Positions 1 through 7,114 are shown, numbered from the stretch's first letter. The stretch is DNA of 9,200 nt from Deinococcus sp. (GCA_030524065.1 JAUNHF010000055.1:1-9200); one strand, 5' to 3'. Notes: generated by a model from the letters alone, not told the origin. A program made the numbers and translations.

Positions 1-1
1 G

Positions 2-130
2 CAAGAAAGCCTGGAAGCCCTGGCCGGAGCCGGGTCACGCACTCAGCAACAGCAAGAAGAAGTGCTGCGGGCCATTCAGGACCTGCGGCGCACCAGCGTG
101 CCAACCCACGACCCGCTGCGGCTGGAGTAG
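2..130 (+). CDS. 3' end of an unidentified protein (partial)
   Basis: The frame is open from base 2 to a TAG at 128-130 and gives 42 residues, beginning QESLEALAGAG and ending DPLRLE. The 5' part lies outside the window. The tail is polar and charged, with a run of four glutamines followed by EEVLRAIQDLRR, which would form an amphipathic helix before a short proline-containing end. Codon use suits a GC-rich genome. I see no motif that identifies the family. It converges on the small minus-strand gene ending at 157, with only 26 bases between the two stop codons. That the frame is coding is likely but not proven from so short a piece. Confidence 0.55.
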   Translation, partial: QESLEALAGAGSRTQQQQEEVLRAIQDLRRTSVPTHDPLRLE

Positions 131-156
131 GGCCCCTGTTCGCTCAGGACTGGACC

Positions 157-462
157 TTAAGACCGGGCCGCCTGCGGCAGCGCGGCAAACGCCCAGCCCT
201 TGGCCCCGGCGGGCAGTTCCAGCGGCGGCACCGCGCCCTGCCAGCGGGTGACCAGCAGGTACAGCTCGCCCTCGTCACTGGCCTGGGCAGGACTGCGCAG
301 CACCTCGGCCCCCAGAAAGCTGGGGTGGGCCGCCCAGCCCAGGGCCAGCTGCTGCAAGGCGGGCAGATTGCCGCGCTGCTCGGCAAAATGGACCCAGATC
401 TGGTCAGTACCGCTGGAGTTGCCTGAATGCTCTGGGTGGCCGGGCGCAGGGATGGAGGTCAT
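157..462 (-). CDS. small ABM-like (dimeric alpha/beta barrel) protein
   Basis: This encodes a 101-aa protein starting MTSIPAPG. After about 20 polar, probably disordered residues, the pattern resembles the antibiotic-biosynthesis-monooxygenase (ABM) fold: strand QIWVHF (21-26), a helix near 34-45 (PALQQLALGWAA), HPSFLGAEVLRS (46-57), then a strand GELYLLVTRW (65-74). The tryptophans and the 'hP-F-GaEvlR ... y-l-vt-W' spacing fit that fold, whose members are small soluble homodimers including haem-degrading and quinol-oxidising enzymes as well as many of unknown function. No catalytic residues can be named, so no reaction is claimed. A GTG at 468 could start two residues earlier, but a TAGGCT -10 at 469-474 lies exactly 6 bases before ATG 462 and would abut the GTG, so ATG is preferred. 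It is divergent from truA. Family assignment is moderate; that it is a gene is fairly sure. Confidence 0.65.
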   Translation of the reverse strand: MTSIPAPGHPEHSGNSSGTDQIWVHFAEQRGNLPALQQLALGWAAHPSFLGAEVLRSPAQASDEGELYLLVTRWQGAVPPLELPAGAKGWAFAALPQAARS

Positions 463-468
463 GTCCAC

Positions 469-474
469 AGCCTA
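469..474 (-). promoter_or_regulatory. -10 element (leaderless) of the ABM-like gene
   Basis: On the minus strand TAGGCT is followed by 6 bases (gtggac) and the ATG at 462. It fits TANNNT, with the start codon at the expected transcription start. No convincing -35 hexamer is seen. Confidence 0.5.
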
Positions 475-548
475 ACGGCCCGCCCCCAAGCCAGAGGCAC
501 AGGCCAGGGCCAGCGCGGCGGCACTCCTCCGGCCCAGGCCCCAGGCGG

Positions 549-554
549 TACGCT
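549..554 (+). promoter_or_regulatory. -10 element (leaderless) of truA
   Basis: TACGCT is followed by 8 bases and the truA ATG at 563. There is no properly spaced Shine-Dalgarno sequence; the nearest purine run (gcagg) ends one base before the ATG. No clear -35 hexamer. Confidence 0.45.
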
Positions 555-562
555 GGGCAGGC

Positions 563-1441
563 ATGACCGATGTTCCGCGCTCTCCCTCCCCTGTCCCCGC
601 ACCGCTCGACCCCGCCGCCCCACGCCCGCTGCACTACGCTCCGCCGCAGGGCTGGAGCCGGGTGCTGCTGACGGTGGCCTGGGACGGCAGCGCCTACGGC
701 GGCTGGCAAAGTCAGCCCAACGCTCCCAGTGTGCAGGACACCCTGCACGCCGCCCTGACCCGGCTGGGCCTGCACGCCGCCCGTCCGGTGGCGGCTGGGC
801 GCACCGACGCGGGTGTGCACGCGCTGAACATGCCCGCCCACGTGGACCTGCACGCCCCCCGCATTCCACCGGAGCGGCTGGCGCTGGCGCTGGCCCGGCA
901 ACTGCCCCGCACGGTGGCGGTGCTGCACGCCCAAAGCGCGCCGCAGGGCTTTCACGCCCGCTTTTCCTGCACGCAGCGGCGTTATCTGTACCAGATCCTC
1001 AATGCCCCGGCGCGGCACCCACTGGAAGAGGGACGCTCGCTGTGGGTGCGCGGGGCGCTGGACCTGGCCGCCATGAACGCGGCGGCGGCGGCGCTGATCG
1101 GTCAGCACGACTTCGCCGCTTTTGCCACCAAAGAAGACCGCCAGACCGTGCGCGAATTGCAGCGGCTGGCGGTCACGGCCTCTCCCCTGCCACACGGACA
1201 GCGGGTCACGCTAGAGGTCGCCGGCGAGAGCTTTCTGCGGCACATGGTGCGCGGACTGGTAGGCACCCTGGTTGCAGTGGGCCAGGGCAAGCTGGCGCCG
1301 CAAGCCGTGGCTGGGATTCTGGCCAGTGCCGACCGGCGGCAGGCCGGGGTCAACGTGGCCCCGGACGGCCTGTATTTTGCCGGGGCCAGCTACGCAGGGT
1401 TTCCAGCGCTAAGCCTGACCGCGCCGCCGCCTGGTCAGTAA
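563..1441 (+). CDS. truA: tRNA pseudouridine(38-40) synthase TruA
   Basis: TruA converts uridines 38-40 of the tRNA anticodon arm to pseudouridine in the cytoplasm. The 292-aa product has the family's landmarks in order: [13 protein letters not shown] (39-51), GRTDAGVHA (79-87) with the catalytic aspartate D82, the [16 protein letters not shown] segment before the middle, HDFAAF, the conserved [20 protein letters not shown] block and the C-terminal APDGLYF segment. E. coli TruA is 270 aa; the excess is a proline-rich N-terminus of about 30 residues. ATG 563 is supported by the TACGCT -10 eight bases upstream, so the extension is probably translated. The gene stands alone, divergent from the ABM-like gene and convergent with era, with a hairpin at 1473-1504 between the stop codons. 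Function is confident; there is nothing unusual in the catalytic core. Confidence 0.97.
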   Translation: MTDVPRSPSPVPAPLDPAAPRPLHYAPPQGWSRVLLTVAWDGSAYGGWQSQPNAPSVQDTLHAALTRLGLHAARPVAAGRTDAGVHALNMPAHVDLHAPRIPPERLALALARQLPRTVAVLHAQSAPQGFHARFSCTQRRYLYQILNAPARHPLEEGRSLWVRGALDLAAMNAAAAALIGQHDFAAFATKEDRQTVRELQRLAVTASPLPHGQRVTLEVAGESFLRHMVRGLVGTLVAVGQGKLAPQAVAGILASADRRQAGVNVAPDGLYFAGASYAGFPALSLTAPPPGQ

Positions 1442-1472
1442 CGCCCGGCCAGCACGTGGCCCACAAAAGAGC

Positions 1473-1504
1473 CCCTTCTCTCGCCCAGGGAGGGCAGAGA
1501 AGGG
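1473..1504 (-). terminator. rho-independent terminator of era (also 3' of truA)
   Basis: A 9-bp arm (1473-1481 with 1496-1504) continues, after one bulged base at 1482, into a 4-bp GCCC/GGGC arm closing a 5-base loop (1487-1491). Read on the minus strand, the hairpin is followed within two bases by TCTTTT, so it is a good intrinsic terminator for era, whose stop is at 1520. On the plus strand no U tract follows, but the hairpin may still protect the truA 3' end. Confidence 0.8.
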
Positions 1505-1519
1505 ACAGACAACAACCGC

Positions 1520-2440
1520 TTACTCGTAGCCCAGTTCGCGCAGGGCTTCGGGGTCCTCGCGCCAGCCGGGGATGACCACCACTTCCAGCCCCAAGAACAC
1601 CTTGGCATTCAGCAAGGTTTCGAGCTGCTTGCGGGCCGCCGTGCCGATCTCGCGCAGCTGCTTGCCGCCCGCGCCGATCACCATGCCTTTGTGGGCGACC
1701 TTTTCCACCACAATTTCGGCTTCAATGCGTTGCAGGCCGTCGTCGCGCTCGGTCCAGCGGTTCACGCGGGTTGCCACGGCGTAGGGCAACTCGTCGCGCA
1801 GCTTCATCATGGCCTGCTCGCGCACGATTTCGGCGGCCCACTGCTCGCGGCTCTGGTCGGAGGCGCTGCCCAGGGGGAAGAAAAAAGGATTTTCCGGCAA
1901 CAGGTCCACAATCTGCTGGCGCAGGGTGCTGACCTTGGCGTCATTTTTCTGGGCGCTGAGGCTGGTCACGGTGGTGTCGGCCTCGCGGCCTTCCAGCAGC
2001 GCTTCATACAGACCAATGGCCTCTTCGGGGTACTTGGCGGCGTCCTGTTTGTTGCCCACCAAAAACAGCGGCTTGGGCAGGTCACGGATCTGGCGGGCCA
2101 CCAAGCGGTCCTCGTCGGTGGGTGGGTGGCGCAGGTCCACCACCCAGATCATCGCGTCAATGTCCGAAAGTGCCGTCGCCACTTCGTTGTTCATGTACTT
2201 GCCCAGCGCGTCTTTGGGCTTGTGGACACCGGGAGTATCCACAAACACGATCTGGTGGGCGCCGTCACTAAAGATCCCGCGCACGCCCCGGCGGGTGGTC
2301 TGTGGGCGGTGGCTGGTCGGGGCCACCTTGGTATTCAGGAAGGCGTTGAGCAGCGTGGACTTGCCCACATTGGGCTTGCCCACAATCGCCACAAACCCGG
2401 CGCGGGTGTCCTTTGGAGAATCGGGATTCAGACTCGTCAT
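1520..2440 (-). CDS. era: GTPase Era, 30S ribosomal subunit assembly factor
   Basis: Era is an essential GTPase that binds the 3' end of 16S rRNA and helps mature the 30S subunit. The 306-aa protein has an N-terminal GTPase domain with G1 GKPNVGKST (21-29), the switch-region PQTTR (46-50), G3 DTPG (68-71), G4 NKQD (130-133) and a G5-like SLSAQ segment. A C-terminal KH domain carries the RNA-binding GAGG loop (in VIGAGGKQ) and ends in the typical [11 protein letters not shown] stretch. Length is normal for the family. ATG 2440 is the only methionine start before the G1 box. Upstream there is no TANNNT; a weaker CACAAT lies 6 bases before the ATG, and a GCAGGG directly abuts it. The gene is a single unit, divergent from the 103-aa gene at 2552 and convergent with truA, with a terminator just downstream. 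Confidence 0.98.
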   Translation of the reverse strand: MTSLNPDSPKDTRAGFVAIVGKPNVGKSTLLNAFLNTKVAPTSHRPQTTRRGVRGIFSDGAHQIVFVDTPGVHKPKDALGKYMNNEVATALSDIDAMIWVVDLRHPPTDEDRLVARQIRDLPKPLFLVGNKQDAAKYPEEAIGLYEALLEGREADTTVTSLSAQKNDAKVSTLRQQIVDLLPENPFFFPLGSASDQSREQWAAEIVREQAMMKLRDELPYAVATRVNRWTERDDGLQRIEAEIVVEKVAHKGMVIGAGGKQLREIGTAARKQLETLLNAKVFLGLEVVVIPGWREDPEALRELGYE

Positions 2441-2446
2441 CCCTGC

Positions 2447-2452
2447 ATTGTG
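2447..2452 (-). promoter_or_regulatory. possible weak -10 element of era
   Basis: CACAAT on the minus strand lies 6 bases before the era ATG. It matches TATAAT at four of six positions but lacks the first T of the TANNNT pattern found at most other genes here, so it is only a candidate. Confidence 0.28.
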
Positions 2453-2476
2453 TCACGCGCAGGCAGCGGGGCTGTG

Positions 2477-2512
2477 GGAGCCGGGCAGAGGCTCCGTTTA
2501 GGCCGGGGGCCT
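2477..2512. repeat. two adjacent GC-rich inverted repeats between era and the 103-aa gene
   Basis: GGAGCC (2477-2482) and GGCTCC (2490-2495) are complementary across a 7-base loop. Four bases later AGGCC (2500-2504) and GGCCT (2508-2512) pair across GGG. Both lie in the divergent intergenic region, upstream of the 2539-2544 promoter. They could be operator sites or leader hairpins; the sequence alone does not decide. Confidence 0.4.
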
Positions 2513-2538
2513 GGACCTCTTGCCGGGGCACCGTCCCT

Positions 2539-2544
2539 TAGACT
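2539..2544 (+). promoter_or_regulatory. -10 element (leaderless) of the 103-aa gene
   Basis: TAGACT is followed by 7 bases and ATG 2552, the same hexamer and spacing as at icd. No Shine-Dalgarno sequence lies between; no clear -35 hexamer is seen. Confidence 0.55.
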
Positions 2545-2551
2545 GCGGCTT

Positions 2552-2863
2552 ATGACCTACACCGATCAGCCCATCAGCCCAGATGACCGCGCCCGATTGG
2601 ACCAGATTTTTATGCAGGTGGTACTGGACGTGCAGGCGCAGGTGCAGCAGACCCAGCCCGCGCAGGCCGGAAACCTGGCCGCCATGTTTCACAAAGAGCA
2701 GGTGAGCGAGGTGCTTCAGGGCTGCGCCATGCTGATCGCCGGTTGGAACGGTGGCCGCATTGACGGCGCGGGCCTGGGCCGCACCGCCAAGGGCCTGCGC
2801 GCCCTGGAACGCCCGGAGCTGGCGGGGCGCGTAGAAAAACTGCGGGACATCGCGCAGGGCTAG
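2552..2863 (+). CDS. conserved-looking 103-aa protein of unknown function
   Basis: I do not recognise this family. The 103-aa product starts MTYTDQPISP and is mostly predicted helix: DDRARLDQIFMQVVLDVQAQVQQ (about 11-33), a polar linker, FHKEQVSEVLQGCAMLIAGWN (46-66), a glycine-rich turn (GGRIDGAGLGRTAKG), and a charged C-terminal helix (RALERPELAGRVEKLRDIAQ). It has one cysteine (C58), no signal peptide and no convincing membrane segment, so it is probably cytoplasmic. The frame is open far upstream, antisense to era, but ATG 2552 is the natural start because TAGACT sits 7 bases before it. It is a single-gene unit, closed by a strong terminator at 2878-2911. That it is a real gene is well supported by the promoter-start-terminator arrangement; its role is unknown. 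Confidence 0.8.
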   Translation: MTYTDQPISPDDRARLDQIFMQVVLDVQAQVQQTQPAQAGNLAAMFHKEQVSEVLQGCAMLIAGWNGGRIDGAGLGRTAKGLRALERPELAGRVEKLRDIAQG

Positions 2864-2877
2864 CGGTAAGCGGCAAC

Positions 2878-2911
2878 AGGCACAGAGCATGGGCGTCATT
2901 GCTTTGTGCCT
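2878..2911 (+). terminator. rho-independent terminator of the 103-aa gene
   Basis: Twelve-base arms, 2878-2889 and 2900-2911, pair with a single G-U wobble around a 10-base loop. The plus strand continues as a T/C-rich run (ttcctcttctctt). It begins 14 bases after the stop codon at 2863. Confidence 0.75.
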
Positions 2912-2934
2912 TCCTCTTCTCTTCGGCTCCTCCC

Positions 2935-3447
2935 TTACCAGGTATCGCCGCCCCCGGCTGGCGGCCAGGCGCCGAGGCTTTGGCGCACGCTGATCATCTG
3001 CCCAAAGTGGTGCGCGGTGTGCAGCGCAAAGTCGGCCAACAGCTCGCCCACTGTCTCATCATGGTTGACCGGGCTGGACAGATCCGGCCGCGCCGCGTGG
3101 GCGTCAATACGGGCCAGCAGGTCGTAAAACTCGGTCTTGATGGACGGCCACTGCGCGGGCTGCACCTCACGCCAGGTGTCGGCGGCACGCTCAGGGTAAG
3201 GGCGGGCCTCGCCGCTTTCCAGGATGTCCAGCATCCAACGGTTCCACCAGTTCACATGATCCAGCAGCGCCGCCACCGAGTGCGGCAGCTGCTCTGGCCG
3301 CTGCGCCGCCTGCTCGGGGCTGAGATCAGAGATGATTTCTTCCACGCTCAAAAAGGCCTGACCGCCCCGGAACAGCTTGGGCAGCAGGCGGGCAAAGGCC
3401 AAGGTGGTGGCCTGAGCGCGTGGATCGGCGGATGGAGCTGAGGTCAT
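2935..3447 (-). CDS. DinB-fold (DinB/YfiT-like) putative metal-dependent protein
   Basis: The 170-aa product has the four-helix-bundle pattern of the DinB/YfiT-like superfamily, cytoplasmic proteins that usually hold a metal ion with three histidines; the biochemical role of most members is unknown. The expected ligands are visible: H64 in the second helix (LLDHVNWWNRW) and H143/H147 in the last (ALHTAHHFGQMISVRQSLG), where H-x3-H followed by GQ is characteristic. About 170 residues is typical. The frame continues 22 codons further upstream, but ATG 3447 is chosen because TACACT on the same strand lies exactly 7 bases before it. It converges with the 103-aa gene and lies downstream, on the same strand, of the 82-aa gene, from which it is separated by a terminator, so it is separately transcribed. 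Many bacteria, including Deinococcus, carry several paralogues. The fold is confident, the reaction unknown. Confidence 0.88.
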   Translation of the reverse strand: MTSAPSADPRAQATTLAFARLLPKLFRGGQAFLSVEEIISDLSPEQAAQRPEQLPHSVAALLDHVNWWNRWMLDILESGEARPYPERAADTWREVQPAQWPSIKTEFYDLLARIDAHAARPDLSSPVNHDETVGELLADFALHTAHHFGQMISVRQSLGAWPPAGGGDTW

Positions 3448-3454
3448 GAAGCCC

Positions 3455-3460
3455 AGTGTA
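3455..3460 (-). promoter_or_regulatory. -10 element (leaderless) of the DinB-fold gene
   Basis: TACACT on the minus strand, then 7 bases (gggcttc), then ATG 3447. It decides between this start and a longer upstream frame. Confidence 0.5.
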
Positions 3461-3515
3461 ACGCGCCCCCCATGCGCCTGAGCGTGCCGCTGAGGCCACA
3501 CGTAGCGCACCAAAA

Positions 3516-3540
3516 CCGCCCACCCGGAAGGGGTGAGCGG
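3516..3540 (-). terminator. rho-independent terminator of the 82-aa gene
   Basis: CCGC (3516-3519) pairs with GCGG (3537-3540) and CACCC (3521-3525) with GGGTG (3531-3535), with one mismatch between the two segments and a 5-base loop. On the minus strand it is followed at once by TTTT (3515-3512). It lies 18 bases past the stop of the gene at 3558. Confidence 0.75.
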
Positions 3541-3557
3541 CCGGTAAAAGAACGGGG

Positions 3558-3806
3558 TTACTTGCCGTTCAGGGCGTCGCTGATCTGGTCCTTGGCCTGC
3601 TCGAAAGAGGAGCGTGCTTCGGCGTTGTTGACCTCGGCGCGGGTGCGGTCGGCGCCCCCGTGCAGCTTGTCACCGACGTTGTCCAGAAGGCTGCCGTCTT
3701 TGCTGGCGACATTGTGCCCAGCAGCGCTGGCGCGGTCTACGCCTTCATTGATCTTGGCGGCGGCCGCGTCGGCCAAGTTCTCCAGAATATTTTTGTCTTC
3801 ACTCAT
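3558..3806 (-). CDS. 82-aa hydrophilic alanine-rich protein with an internal repeat
   Basis: I cannot name this family. The 82-aa product starts [10 protein letters not shown] and is strongly hydrophilic: rich in Ala, Asp, Asn, Lys and Glu, with no cysteine, tryptophan, proline, signal peptide or membrane segment. Two segments match: N10-L-A-D13 ... K18-x3-G22-x-D24-R25-x2-A28, and N43-V-G-D46-K47-x3-G51-x-D53-R54-x2-A57; the second lacks four residues (AAAA), about one helical turn. Such composition suggests amphipathic helices or an LEA-like stress or desiccation protein, but that is inference; a resemblance to CsbD-type small stress proteins is only in composition. ATG 3806 is fixed by a full AGGAGG at 3816-3821, nine bases upstream, the strongest ribosome binding site in the window and unlike its leaderless neighbours. 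It is divergent from icd and has its own terminator. Confidence 0.82.
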   Translation of the reverse strand: MSEDKNILENLADAAAAKINEGVDRASAAGHNVASKDGSLLDNVGDKLHGGADRTRAEVNNAEARSSFEQAKDQISDALNGK

Positions 3807-3815
3807 GCTTTGAGA

Positions 3816-3821
3816 CCTCCT
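3816..3821 (-). promoter_or_regulatory. strong Shine-Dalgarno site of the 82-aa gene
   Basis: AGGAGG on the minus strand, 9 bases before ATG 3806. Its presence implies an mRNA with a 5' untranslated leader, in contrast to the leaderless arrangement of most other genes in the window. Confidence 0.8.
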
Positions 3822-3894
3822 GTGATTGGAATGCCTCAGTGTGCGCCCGGCGTGGGAGCCCCCCCTAAGAAATTGCTCAAACCACCTTGGGACT

Positions 3895-3900
3895 TGTCAA
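3895..3900 (-). promoter_or_regulatory. possible -35 hexamer of the 82-aa gene
   Basis: A consensus TTGACA occurs on the minus strand 89 bases upstream of the start codon. At 17 bases spacing the downstream hexamer is only AGCAAT, a poor -10. If used, it would give an mRNA leader of several dozen bases that includes the AGGAGG. Confidence 0.28.
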
Positions 3901-3967
3901 GCGGCCGGAGACGTTACGGGCGCTGCTCTTACCGCCGTGGTGACAGGCTGCACCAGCAGACACACGC

Positions 3968-3973
3968 TAGACT
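3968..3973 (+). promoter_or_regulatory. -10 element (leaderless) of icd
   Basis: TAGACT, then 7 bases (gagaatt), then ATG 3981. There is no Shine-Dalgarno sequence. A GTGACA at 3940-3945 is too far (22 bases) to be a standard -35. Confidence 0.55.
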
Positions 3974-3980
3974 GAGAATT

Positions 3981-5234
<1,254 letters not shown>

Positions 5235-5303
5235 ACCTGAAGTCAGGAAGTAAAAAGCGTCCAGAGCGAGCGCGCCGCTAAAAAGGCAAGCCGCGATGTG
5301 CAG

Positions 5304-5344
5304 GCAAGAAGGCAGGAGACCCAAGGTGGTCCCTGCCTTCTTGC
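5304..5344 (+). terminator. long hairpin downstream of icd, probable terminator
   Basis: A perfect 13-bp arm (5304-5316 with 5332-5344) continues, after a bulged A at 5317, into a 4-bp GACC/GGTC arm (5318-5321 with 5328-5331) and a 6-base loop. It is the most stable hairpin seen here, 69 bases after the icd stop. Only weak T content follows (tgtagtc), so it may act as a terminator without a U tract or as a 3'-end stabiliser. Confidence 0.6.
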
Positions 5345-5387
5345 TGTAGTCGGGGAAAGGTGGAGCAGGCCATATCCTGCGCTGGGA

Positions 5388-5422
5388 GCCGCAAAAGGAG
5401 CCACGCCGCAACAGGCCGCAAC
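5388..5422. repeat. three direct copies of GCCGCAA upstream of the FAD monooxygenase
   Basis: GCCGCAA occurs at 5388-5394, 5405-5411 and 5415-5421; the last two share GCCGCAAC and are 10 bases apart, one helical turn. They lie about 75-110 bases upstream of the promoter at 5498. An operator for an activator or repressor is possible. The rest of the 275-base gap between icd and the monooxygenase holds the hairpin at 5304-5344, a small GCAGG/CCTGC inverted repeat (5365-5380) and no convincing gene. Confidence 0.35.
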
Positions 5423-5474
5423 CCAGATGAAGAATCCATAAAGCCGACTGGACAAGAGCCAGATGAGAGGGGGG

Positions 5475-5503
5475 TTAAAAGGCTGAATCCTGGCCTCTAA
5501 GCT
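5475..5503 (+). promoter_or_regulatory. promoter (leaderless) of the FAD monooxygenase
   Basis: The -10 TAAGCT (5498-5503) is 6 bases before ATG 5510. TTAAAA at 5475-5480, 17 bases upstream of the -10, matches four of six bases of the TTGACA -35 consensus, the best -35/-10 pair in the window. Confidence 0.5.
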
Positions 5504-5509
5504 AAACCT

Positions 5510-6655
5510 ATGCAATTCCAACATCAGAATATTGTTATTGTTGGCGCTGGCGTGAGCGGACTGGCGCTGGCCGGTGCCCTGGCGCTGCAAGGAGTGTCCT
5601 GCAAGGTCTACGAAGCCAGTGAGCAGCTGTGGTCGCTGGGCGGGGGGCTGATTATTCCGCCCAACTCGGTGCGGGTGCTGGAGCGCCTGGGCCTGGACAC
5701 GGTGCTGAAAGTGCGCGGCGTAGAGCTGGGCGACATGCGAATTTATGACGTATCGGGCCGGTTGCTGTACGCTCGCTCACAGGGTGAAGTGGCGCAGCAG
5801 CACGGCTCCCCACTCCTGGGCCTGGCCCGCGAGGACCTGCACCGCGTACTGGCCGAACATCTGCCGGCGGGCACCGTGCAGACCGGGTACCGCCTGACGG
5901 GGCTGGACAACCACTTCCATGAGGCCGTGGCGCACTTTCAAAACGGCCAGCGGGTCCGCGCCGACCTGCTGGTGGCAGCGGACGGCCGCACTTCGCAGGT
6001 GCGGACCCTGCTGTATCCGGAAACCCGGCTGGTGCCCACCGGCGACGTGGCCTACCGGGGCATCACCTCGCAGCGGCCAGCGGGCGACCTGGCGCAGGCT
6101 TTCAGCGAATTCTGGGGGCCAGGCAAACGCTTTACCTGCTTTCAGATGGGCGGCGGCCTCACCTACTGGCATGCGCCGGTGCGCCAGGGCACCCAGGCAC
6201 CGCCGCTGGACAAGGCTGGGCTGCTGGACGCCATGCGCGAGTTCCCGGCGGCCGTGCTGGAACTGATCGCCACCACTGACGAAAGCAGAATCACGGCGCT
6301 GCCGCTGCAAGACATCTCGCCGCTGCCCGAATGGTGGAACCGCCGCACCGTGCTGATCGGAGACGCGGCGCACGCCACCAGCCCCAACCTGGGACAGGGC
6401 GCGGCGCAGGCCCTGGAAGACGCCGAAGCGCTGGCCGCGCATCTGCTCAGAGCCCCCGACCGGCTGAGTGCCCTGGAAGGCTACCAGCAGCAGCGGGAAG
6501 GCACCGCCAACGCCGCGACCGCCACGGCCCGCGCCTTCGGTGAACTGGGCCGGGCACGCGGGGTGCTCCGCTTGGCCCGTAACCTGGCGCTGAGCATCAA
6601 CCCAGAGCTGGCCCGCCGCCGGATTGAGGCCTTTTACGGCGACCCGGTGAGCTGA
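5510..6655 (+). CDS. FAD-dependent monooxygenase (group A, PHBH/UbiH-like)
   Basis: This 381-aa protein belongs to the single-component flavoprotein hydroxylases, which use NAD(P)H and O2 to hydroxylate mostly aromatic substrates. The N-terminal Rossmann motif VGAGVSG (11-17) binds FAD, followed by an acidic residue ending the second strand (VYEAS, E35). The DG motif, AADGRTSQVR (156-165), and the GD motif, GDAAHATSPNLGQGAAQALEDA (284-305), are both intact. LAREDLHRVL (105-114) is typical of the family. Length is normal, and no membrane segment or signal peptide is seen. The substrate is unknown: no pathway gene lies beside it, so assignment to phenol, salicylate, ubiquinone or antibiotic metabolism would be a guess. 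ATG 5510 follows a TAAGCT -10 by 6 bases. It is probably transcribed alone; three short direct repeats upstream may be operator sites. Confidence 0.92.
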   Translation: MQFQHQNIVIVGAGVSGLALAGALALQGVSCKVYEASEQLWSLGGGLIIPPNSVRVLERLGLDTVLKVRGVELGDMRIYDVSGRLLYARSQGEVAQQHGSPLLGLAREDLHRVLAEHLPAGTVQTGYRLTGLDNHFHEAVAHFQNGQRVRADLLVAADGRTSQVRTLLYPETRLVPTGDVAYRGITSQRPAGDLAQAFSEFWGPGKRFTCFQMGGGLTYWHAPVRQGTQAPPLDKAGLLDAMREFPAAVLELIATTDESRITALPLQDISPLPEWWNRRTVLIGDAAHATSPNLGQGAAQALEDAEALAAHLLRAPDRLSALEGYQQQREGTANAATATARAFGELGRARGVLRLARNLALSINPELARRRIEAFYGDPVS

Positions 6656-6665
6656 GATGCGGGCT

Positions 6666-6685
6666 GGCTTGCCTTGAGACAAGCC
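6666..6685 (+). terminator. weak hairpin after the FAD monooxygenase
   Basis: GGCTTG (6666-6671) pairs with CAAGCC (6680-6685) over an 8-base loop, 11 bases after the stop codon. No T tract follows, so termination here is only possible. Confidence 0.35.
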
Positions 6686-6729
6686 GCAAATAGTGCCCAG
6701 AACGCAAAAAATATCTCTATGGCTTGAGA

Positions 6730-7114
6730 ATGAAACCTGATTCCGTTGCCAAGCGCGTCCTTATCTTCAGTCTGGCAGTAGGGCTGCTTGGCCCTACGGC
6801 TGGGGCACAAAACAGCTGCACCAATCCCAGCAACAATTTTGATGGGTTGTATTGCCTGAGCAAGCAGTATGACCAGCCAGATGACCAATTGAACACGACT
6901 TATCAGGCACTCAGCCGGGCGCTTCCTGCTGGAGCCAGGGCCACCCTGGTACAAACTCAGCGCCTGGATTCAGAAACGTAATGGACAGTGCAGCACTGCG
7001 GATGACGGCGGCTTTTATACCGATATGCAGTGCACTGTCAGGACGACACAAAGTCGTCTGGACTTTCTCAAAGCACGCCTGCGTGAATGCCAGAATGGCA
7101 TGCCGCGCAGATAA
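6730..7114 (+). pseudogene. frameshifted secreted LprI/DUF1311-family protein
   Basis: The first frame (ATG 6730, or TTG 6724) encodes a signal peptide (MKPDSVAKR, hydrophobic VLIFSLAVGLLG, then AGA before Q) and DQLNTTYQALSRALPAGARATLVQTQR, and would run out of frame to a TAA at 6979-6981. From 6962 another frame continues AWIQKRNGQC ... GGFYTDMQC ... TQSRLDFLKARLREC to a TAA at 7112-7114. Joined, they give the order typical of LprI/DUF1311 proteins (lysozyme-inhibitor-like, exported): the 'D-x-x-LN-x-x-Y' helix, then QRAWI-x-x-RN-x-x-C. Ordinary QR-AW codons would read CAG CGC GCC TGG; the sequence has CAGCGCCTGG (6958-6967), so two bases of a GCGC run appear lost. No TANNNT -10 is seen. 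GC is lower than around it (29 of 60 bases in 6841-6900). It could instead be a sequencing error. The protein's target is unknown. Confidence 0.82.

Noticed and set aside
427..1575. Long plus-strand frame overlapping truA, and minus-strand frames across 404-1195
   Set aside because: Arginine-, alanine- and glycine-rich translations typical of shadow frames; truA motifs lie in the frame starting at 563.
1691..2551. Upstream part of a long plus-strand frame (1691-2863) that would overlap era
   Set aside because: This part is antisense to era. The real gene in the frame begins at ATG 2552, directly after its own -10 element.
3448..3513. 22-codon N-terminal extension of the DinB-fold protein
   Set aside because: It would contain the TACACT -10 element placed exactly 7 bases before ATG 3447, and the extra residues do not look like DinB-fold sequence.
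5243..5590. 115-codon minus-strand frame between icd and the monooxygenase
   Set aside because: It overlaps the monooxygenase start and runs through the icd hairpin; no ribosome binding site, no -10 element at its start and no family resemblance.
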